From Beroe forskalii (Eukaryota; Ctenophora; Nuda; Beroida; Beroidae), in NCBI GenBank assembly GCA_011033025.1, contig WFMF01000698.1, positions 1-64,000 on the forward strand: a DNA stretch of 64,000 nucleotides, read 5' to 3'. Every line of letters starts with the position of its first letter. Position 1 is the stretch's first letter. The position numbers were made by a program, and so were the translations under genes. A model generated the notes under the pieces. The model made no database searches. It saw only the letters and a program-made list of their open reading frames with translations, and had not been told where the DNA came from. This document shows, one piece after another, positions 56,691 through 64,000 of the stretch.

Positions 56691-58515
56691 GTTTGTTGCA
56701 TTATTTGAAAACTATACAGTTTTGAGATGGCTTCAATTTTTATGGAGTACAAAGGTCCTGGTGGTAAAGTTGCTTGGGTGGTTGCCAATCCTGGTTTTGG
56801 GCAAAACAACTTGGTTGCATGGGCTGTGATGGCCAAGTGAGCCTAATAATATGAATTTTAATATTATGGGTTATGCAGTGTGTGGACTTGTGGATGGCAA
56901 TTTAATTTTTGTGTGTATGACACTTGCAGTGTTTAACAAATAATCACGGGACACGACAGTGGTTAAACATTATCACGTCACGATTAAAAGTTTACGTCTG
57001 CCTGCTCTATGTTTTGTAACTTTTCCCATCAGTAATCATTATTTAATTCATTTTCAGTCCCTCTATCACGCGGAAACACGAAATCATGGGGTTAACATTT
57101 CTTCCATGTTTAAGGTGGTTTACAATTTGCCTGCCTCTAGGATCCTGCTTTCCATCCACTATCCTGAGTGGAAGTGGGAGGTTGTGCATAGTCCCCGTGC
57201 TCTAACAAAATAAATTCATGCAACGTAAAATTGGGACTGTATTAAGGAAGGGTTTGAGGAGTGGCTGCTGGATTGAGTACACTGTCCCAGTGAGGGCAAT
57301 GATACGGATGATAAATAATTATGAAGGATATTATGTGATGTAATTTTATATAAAAGGGGAACTTTGGTGGAGATTTGGAGAGCCAGAGCTCCCAAGTTGG
57401 TGATAAACAGTTGTTGCCCAAATGAATGAATAGGCTACTTTTTATTAGCTAGATAAATTATAGATAATGTAGGAACTTTGGTGGAGATTTTTGAATTTGC
57501 ATTGCATTATTCTATAGTTATGCCCAGGGATAATAACAGGATACCTTGAGCCAAAGGTATTTGGAAGGTATGAATAATCCCATTAATCATTGGTTCTGCA
57601 GCCTGTATATAAATGGATAATAATGAAGTTGCAAAGAAGACCAATCATTTGGATAAATTTGGATGATTATTTCAGGAACCAGAAAGCAGTATTTAGATAT
57701 TTACAGTTTTATGGTTTATTAATAATGGATACCAAAGAAGATAAAACTTAGTGAAATAAATTTGGATGATTGACAGGAACAGAAAGGCAGTATTTAGTTG
57801 TTTTACATTTTATGGTTTTATTAATAATGGATACACAAAAAATTTCTCAAACTTAGTGTTATAGCAATTCTGTTCAAACTTTAATTATACATTTTATTTG
57901 AATTGTATTGTATATAATTAATATATGTCATGAGAATGGAGATAACCAAATTCATTGTATATCACATATTTTTTCTGACCATTTAGATGTCAAATGGTAC
58001 TGTCATTCGTACAAAATTTATACCAATTTACTTATTATACTATTCTGATAGGTTTGGTAATGGTTAAATTTCATCTTAGTAAGAATATAACAAGAAATAT
58101 CATAGGCTAAGCTATGAATATTATCTACTTATCTAGGATATATGTAGTGCAGCATGATTTTATTGTTCCATTGGTACTTAAAAATCTTTTACCATTTAAG
58201 CATTTAGTTGGTATATCATGATATATGCAAGTAATTTTATGGAATGAAACATGAATGCTGTTGTTATTTTTATATCAATTTCATGTTGCTGAGTACCGTT
58301 TTATCTTTCTGTGTCTAAGTCTGATCCTTAAGCAAGTTATTTCATGGCAATGAATTCCTCTCACAATCCATTCCATCTGATGATCAATGTACCTGGTACC
58401 TTAGTAAGCTGGTAAATGGTTAATCATTCCAATTAAAATAATTGTTTTAGAAAATTACTAAACAGCCTCCATGATATAAGATGCTGACCCACATTCGTAA
58501 TATCCAGCTTATAGA
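56691..58515. other. Intergenic or intronic region
   Basis: No certain exon. A segment 56720-56831 has an acceptor, an open frame and a GTGAGC donor but does not match the phase of the previous exon. A direct duplication of about 80 bp (GGATAAATTTGGATGATT ... TTAATAATGGATAC) lies at 57650-57735 and 57757-57835. Confidence 0.4.
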
Positions 58516-59437
58516 ATGCCTACAGAAGAAGACCTCAAAGCCATAGTAGTCCACAAGAAATACAGTTCACGGAATAAGAGTAAATCGGAGAGCAGGAAAA
58601 GGAAGAGATCCTCGTCCAGTGAGAGTAGTCGCTCTTCTGTGTCGTCAGGTAATGCTTCATTGGGAACAAAAATTGGTTTGAGTATTTTATTGTTTCATTC
58701 TATTAGATCAAAATTTAATGTGATATTTCGCTGTTGAATGACTCATCTTTTGAATGAAATACCTGTGTATGTTTTTTGACCCATGATATTCTGATCTTCT
58801 GATAATATCATGATTTTCATATTTCAAAATTTAAAAGGCGTGTATAGTTCAGTGCAAATCTTCTTTATGTATGCATTCTCAGGAGGTGAACGTAAATCTG
58901 AAAAGAAGCCCGAAGTTAAAGCGAATCCTGATGTAGGCTTTATCCCGAGCCGATTCCTAAAAGACAGATCCTCCAGAAAATCCCGTAGTTCATCCCGTCG
59001 TCGCGAGGAAGAATCTTCCAACCTGGTCGCTTACCCGGGGTACTCCGAATCCACCAAATCTAGTGGCACTAGAGGCACCAAACGTGAGAGATCGTTTGAG
59101 AGTAGACGAACTGGAGACGACAGGAGGGCGGAGAGTAGGGAAGATAGAAGGGAAGGAGAAAGTCGGAGGGGAGGAGAGGAAAGGGGACGAGCAGAGGAAA
59201 GGGGGAGAGAAGAGCACAGAGCTTCAAGGGATGAAAAACCTAGAGAGGATCGATCGAGGGAAGAAAGATCAAGGGAAGAGAGGTCGAGAGAGGAAAGGTC
59301 CAGAGAAGAGAAGCCTAGGGAAGATCGGTCCAGAGAAGAGAGAAAGGAGGAGAGAAGAGAGGATAGGAAAGAGGACAGAAGAGAAGATAGGAAGGAGGAG
59401 AGAAGGAAAGATGAAGACGAAAGAAAGAGGGATAGAG
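58516..59437 (+). CDS. SR/RE-rich nuclear protein, two exons
   Basis: Exon 58516-58648 ends TCAG|GT and joins exon 58883-59437 (after TTCTCAG) with a G|GA codon. The product begins M-P-T-E-E-D-L-K-A-I-V, then a Lys/Arg/Ser-rich tract with S-R-K-R-K-R-S-S-S. A short conserved-looking segment N-P-D-V-G-F-I-P-S-R-F-L-K-D follows, then SR repeats and a long R-E/R-D/E-R low-complexity region with tandem S-R-E-E-R units (from about 59250). Such composition is typical of splicing or mRNA-processing factors that enter nuclear speckles. The exon ends with a GTGAAG donor and the rest is not found before the satellite DNA. The exact family is unknown. The ATG may be internal, since an AG stands just before it. 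Confidence 0.65.
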
Positions 59438-59536
59438 GTGAAGTGACTTGGTTAATATTCGTACCTACATTCTTGATAATTTTCTCACAAAAAAGTTAAA
59501 TCATGGCGTGCAGAAGCTGAAACTTCATCCGATATT

Positions 59537-60002
59537 CTTAAATATTCCCTCCCTGGCCAGGGAGGTAACCCCCCGCGGAATAAAAAAAAACTGGCCAGGG
59601 TTATAAGTTAGACATTTGAGTGTCACAGGGTGTATAATATTAATAATATATTCCCGCCCTGGCCAGGGCGGTAACCCCCCGCGGTAAAAAGAAAACTGGC
59701 CAGGGGTATAAGTTAGAGATTTGAGTGTCACAGGGTGATTCCCGCCCTGGCCAGGGCGGTAACCCCCCGCGGTAAAGAAAAACTGGCCAGGGTATATATT
59801 AGAGATTTGAGTGTCACAGGGTGATTCCCTCCCTGGCCAGGGAGGTAACCCCCCGCGGTATAAAAAAAAACTGGCCAGCGGTATAAGTTAGAGATTTGAG
59901 TGTCACAGGGTGATTCCCGCCCTGGCCAGGGCGGTAACCCCCCGCGGTAAAAAGAAAACTGGCCAGGGGTATAAGTTAGAGATTTGAGTGTCACAGGGTG
60001 AT
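59537..60002. repeat. Minisatellite of about 85-105 bp (five units)
   Basis: Each unit has CCCTGGCCAGGG in a larger palindrome, then GGTAACCCCCCGCGG, an A-rich tract, CTGGCCAGG and GAGATTTGAGTGTCACAGGG. The five units differ by a few bases (CCCTCCC versus CCCGCCC) and by one ATATTAATAATATA insert. Confidence 0.9.
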
Positions 60003-60009
60003 ATAATAA

Positions 60010-60465
60010 TCTATATTAATAATTTCAAAGTGTTCGTGCGTCTGTGTATGTATGTATGTGTGTGTGTGTGTGTGATGCGTTTATAAGAAGTGCATTTAAT
60101 ATTTTTGATCGGTTTTTTCGGGAAAATCTTCACCCAATTAAGAGGATTATTCATATCTATGATAAATTTGAATTGAACTTTCCGTTAATTAGTTAGTAGC
60201 ATAATAAATATCATGCGATTACTAATGCTAATATATGCTGTGTGTATATATAGGTGATATCAAATTACAAAGTATGTTGTACGGTGCATTTCCGCGAATA
60301 TCTGTAATCCTCGGTAAGCGGTAGCATGTTAAAGTGATACCTAGGTGATCAAATCACTTTACACATTCCAAGATGACGTCATGAAGCAAGTTGCTGTTGG
60401 CTGCTGGATACAAAACGAACCGCAGGTTGATTGTTTCCGCGAATCTTCGCGGGCAAACGCTAGTA
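60010..60465 (+). mobile_element. Non-autonomous Helitron D (456 bp)
   Basis: Starts TCTATATTAATAATTTCAA with a GTGCGTCTGTGTATGTATG stretch, and ends with hairpin CCGCGAATCTTCGCGG plus CTAG at 60462-60465, flanked by A on the left and T on the right (insertion between A and T). No Rep/helicase. Confidence 0.8.
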
Positions 60466-61109
60466 TAATAATAATATATAATATCATGATAATTGGGAGC
60501 AAATTTAAAACGATGAGATGTCAAGAACGGGAAATGGTAGAGCCATGATCGAGGTCAGGTTTTGTTGATCTAAGATGGGAAAATGTTATAGGCTATAAGA
60601 GAAGTTCTGGTGACGTCATTTTTACGTCACTATGACGTCATCAACTTAGCGAAATTTCTTGCTTTTTTAGCGAAAATAGGCTATTTTCGAGCGCATTTTT
60701 CACCAAGAAGGAAAGGAGATAGCTGTCTGATTTTTCGGAACAATTTTTAGCAAATTTAAAGAGCTTTCAGAAAATCATACGGATTATTGGGCTATCTCGA
60801 TTTTTCATCGAGATATACGCGATTTTGTAAGGTACGGTGAAAAATCGATTTCCAAATTTTAGGAGAAAAACTTAAACGAGTGATATGTCAAGAACTGCAG
60901 CTTATCTTGAGATGAGACCGGTCAAAGTATGTTGTACTAAGGCGGAATTGTGTGATAGGCTATATGGAAAGTTGGTTTGAGCTTATTTGGGTGCTGTGAT
61001 GACGTCATCAAAATCGCGTAAAAGCACTAAAATAGCGTATTTTGTGATAGAACGCTATTTTGCGCTACTTTTACATCTCCAACTCATAGAGTATTCATCG
61101 GATTATGAG

Positions 61110-61312
61110 GGTCAGAATAACGGGGGTCCGAATAACGGGGGTCCGAATATCGGGGGTCCGAATAACGGGGGTCCGAATAACGGGGGTCCGAGTAACGGGG
61201 GTCCGAATAACGGGGGTCCGAGTAACAGGGTCCGAATAACGGGGTCCGAGGTCCGAATAACGGGGTCCGAATAACGGGGGGTCCGAATAACGGGGTCCGA
61301 ATAACGGGGAAG
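61110..61312. repeat. 16-bp minisatellite GGTCCGAATAACGGGG
   Basis: About 13 tandem units in copy 1 of the 1.53-kb repeat; it replaces roughly 240 bp of the sequence found in copy 2. Confidence 0.9.
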
Positions 61313-61847
61313 GGGATATACGATGGACTAGTGAAGCACGTGAGTTCACGCGGACGTTTTGTAGAAATTAGGGGATTTGAAATTGATATTTACGCAGGAT
61401 TTTCGACTTGATTATGTTGAAATGAGTTTAAATACGACTAATGCACATATGAAATTAGATCTGGTTGTATATTTTAGCACGTGAGTACACACGGACGTTT
61501 TGTAGAAATTAGGGGATTTGAAGAAACTGATATTTACACGGGATTTTCGACTTGGTTACGTTGACATGAGTTCAAATACGACTAATTCACGTGAAATTAG
61601 ATCTGGTTGCTATATTTAAGCACGTGAGTACACACGGACGTTTTGTAGAAATTAAGACATATATCAATACTAGTAATTTCAAGTTAGAATAACTTAGTTT
61701 TGGACTTCCTCAGGGTGATTTATGTGGGTTAGACTTGCGTGTGGGCTAGTAACGAGGGTTCGGACTACGTGACGGCAAGTTACGTGGGTCTAAACTGCCT
61801 TTGGGCAAGTAACATGGGTTCAAACTACATACATCTGTCAAGATATC

Positions 61848-61990
61848 ACCACCAAAACCGTTGGACGGTTGGTCTAGTAACCCCCCGCGGGTTTGGATGT
61901 GACAACGGAACCTGGAAAGAGACAAAATGGGCTGATCACATCCAAACCAGCGGGGGGTTACTAGACCAACCGTCCAACGGTTTTGGTGGT
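61848..61990. repeat. Long hairpin in the 1.53-kb repeat
   Basis: ACCACCAAAACCGTTGGACG and GGTCTAGTAACCCCCCGC form about 60-bp arms with their complements, around a loop containing GGAACCTGGAAAGAG. The same hairpin recurs at 63388-63531. It looks like a MITE captured in the tandem unit. Confidence 0.85.
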
Positions 61991-64000
61991 GTATAATAAT
62001 AAGAAGATGTATCATGATAATTGGGAGCAAATTTGGAAAGCCGAGATGTCAAGAACGGGAAATGGTAGAGCCATGATCGAGGTCAGGTTTTGTTGATCTA
62101 AGATGGGAAAATGTTATAGGCTATAAGAGAAGTTCTGGTGACGTCATTTTCACGTCACTATGACGTCACCAACTTAGCGAAATTTTATTTCTTTTTTAGC
62201 GAAAATAGGCCATTTTCGAGCGCATTTTTCACCAAGAAGGAAGCGAGATCGCTCTCTGATTTTTGGGAATGATTTTTAGAGAATTTAAAGAGCTTTCAGA
62301 AAATCATATGGATTATTGGGCTATCTCGATTTTTCATCGAGATATACGCGATTTTCTAAGGTACGGTGAAAAATCGATTTCCAAATTATGGGGACAAAAC
62401 TTAAACGAGTGAGATGTCAAGATCTGCGACTTATCTTGAGATGAGACCGGTCAAAGTATGTTGTACTAAGGCGGAATTGTGTGATAGGCTATATGGAAAG
62501 TTGGTTTGAGCCTATTTGGGTGCTGTGATGACGTCATCAAAATCGCGTAAAACCACTAAAATAGCGTATTTTGTGATAGAACGCTATATTGCGCTACTTT
62601 GGACATCTCTAACTCAAAGAGTTTTCATCAGATTATGTTTTACTTTCATCTGCTGCTTTTAGACCTTGAGATTTAGCTATAAAACGAGTTTCAGGGCGAT
62701 CGGTCGTAGACTTTTGTCCTGCGAGGCTTCTAAAAATTGAACTGCAAATTGATTGAATTATGTTAATGACAAAAATTTGTACCATAGTCCTATTCTGTGA
62801 TACGATGGCGAATTGATAATGGTTCCTCCATGTTTCGCAGTGAATAGGGATGGGAAATATACGATGGACTAGTAAAGCACGTGAGTTCACGTGGACGTTT
62901 TGTAGAAATTAGGGGATTTGAAGAAATTGATATTTACACGGGATTTTCGACATGATCACGTTGAAATGAGTTTAGATACGACTAATGCACGAAAAATTAG
63001 ATCTGGTTGCTACATTTCAGCACGTGAGTTCACGCGGACCTTTTGTAGAAATAAGGGGATTGGAAGAAATTGATACTTACACGAGATTTTCGACTTGATT
63101 ATGTTGAAATGAGTTCAAATACGACTTATGCACGTGAAATTAAATCTGGTTGCTATATTTAGCACGTGAGTTCGCGTGGACGATTTGTAGAAATTAAGAA
63201 ATATATCAATTCTAGCAATTCCAAGTTAGAATAACGTAGTTTGGGACTTCGTCTGGGTAAGTTGCGGGTTAGACTTGCGTGTGGGCTAGTGTCGTGGGTT
63301 CGGACTACGTGAGGGCAAGTTACGTCGGTCCAAACTGCCTTTGGGCAAGTAACAAGGGTTCAAACTACATACATCTGTCAAGATATCACCATTAAAACCG
63401 TTTGGACGGTTGGTCTAGTAACCCCTCGCAGGTTTGGATGTGAAAACGGAACCTGAAAAGAGGCAAAATGGACTGATCACATCCAAACCAGCGGGGGGTT
63501 ACTAGACCAACCGTCCAACGGTTTTGGTGGTGTATAATAATAAGAAGATGTATCATGATAATTGGGAGCAAATTTGGAAAGCCGAGATGTCAAGAACGGG
63601 AAATGGTAGAGCCATGATCGAGGTCAGGTTTTGTTGATCTAAGATGGGAAAATGTTATAGGCTATAAGAGAAGTTCTGGTGACGTCATTTTCACGTCACT
63701 ATGACGTCATCAACTTAGCGAAATTTTAGTGCTTTTAGCGAAAATAGGCCATTTTCGAGCGCATTTTTCACCAAGAAGGAAGCGAGATAGCTCTCTGATT
63801 TTTCAGAATGATTTTTAGAGAATTTAAAGAGCTTTCAGAAAATCATATGGATCATTGGGCTATCTCGATTTTTCATCGAGATATACGCGATTTTCTAAGG
63901 CACGGTGAAAAATCAATTTCAAATTATAGGACAAAACTTTTTAAACGAGTGAGATGTCAAGAACTGCGACTTATCTTGAGATGATGATTTCGGTCAAAAT

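Larger units (their letters stand above)
60480..64000 (+). repeat. Complex tandem repeat, unit about 1.53 kb
   Basis: The block ATCATGATAATTGGGAGCAA starts copies at about 60482, 62012 and 63554; the third runs off the window. Each unit has, in order: a GTGACGTCATTTTCACGTCAC zone of CRE-like palindromes, a hairpin TCGATTTTTCATCGAGATAT, three subrepeats of about 145 bp (AGCACGTGAGTTCACGCGGA ... TAGATCTGGTTGC), short GGGCAAGTAACATGGGTTC repeats and a long hairpin. Copy 1 differs by a minisatellite insert at 61110-61310. Confidence 0.88.

Overview
The window looks like part of an animal (metazoan) nuclear genome, probably from an invertebrate. It has short spliced exons with GT/AG introns of about 180 bp and longer, TATA boxes, AATAAA signals, a recognisable C-terminus of the animal actin regulator CYFIP, and a very dense mix of DNA transposons, Helitrons, foldback elements and satellites. 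I cannot name the species. A run of exactly 100 Ns at 27642-27741 is a scaffold gap. All calls come from reading the sequence, with no database search.

Genes. Two close paralogues of a major-facilitator (SV2/SVOP-like) transporter lie on the + strand at 1001-2425 (5'-truncated and frameshifted) and 14763-16493 (three exons, 450 aa, intact). A small secreted helical protein is on the - strand at 4875-5360 with its own TATA box. The last two exons of a CYFIP (Sra-1/PIR121) gene are at 19827-19974 and 22113-22271. Inside the intron between them sits a complete intronless gene for an unfamiliar secreted six-cysteine protein (20803-21339), with TATA box and polyA signal. A multi-exon + strand gene with a death-fold-like segment and a coiled coil is suggested at 55474-56690, and an SR/RE-rich splicing-type protein at 58516-59437.

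Mobile DNA by region. 3.6-4.7 kb: a 72-bp minisatellite and a palindromic element. 7.35-9.4 kb: a TA-flanked TIR element with a hAT element nested in it (perfect 8-bp target duplication). 10.8-14.3 kb: a 3.5-kb palindrome whose arms each encode a two-finger zinc protein and whose ends carry arrays of CACGTG-type sites; its left arm holds a 1.1-kb hairpin-ended insert, a second copy of which is at 48.9-49.9 kb. 22.8-23.2 kb: a TIR MITE. 24.2-27.6 and 52.1-54.5 kb: two inverted copies of one element, one holding a dead Tc1/mariner and the other a Harbinger-like MITE, each with a readable empty site in the other copy. 28.9-31.2 kb: a hAT element with perfect 8-bp target duplication. 35.8-36.6 and 54.5-54.9 kb: CG-rich palindromic satellites. 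37.3-39.2 kb: a decayed tandem repeat. 39.2-39.8 kb: an element made of a short ATGGATCC-type motif. 41.6-46.1 kb: a giant foldback element with arms of about 39-bp repeats and a DDE_Tnp_4 transposase relic at its centre. 46.1-48.3 kb: Helitrons joined head to tail. 59.5-64 kb: a 90-bp minisatellite, a small Helitron and a complex tandem repeat of about 1.53 kb.

The genes show no operon-like relationship. The main functional arrangement is the secreted-protein gene nested inside the CYFIP gene; most other structure reflects transposon insertion and palindrome formation.
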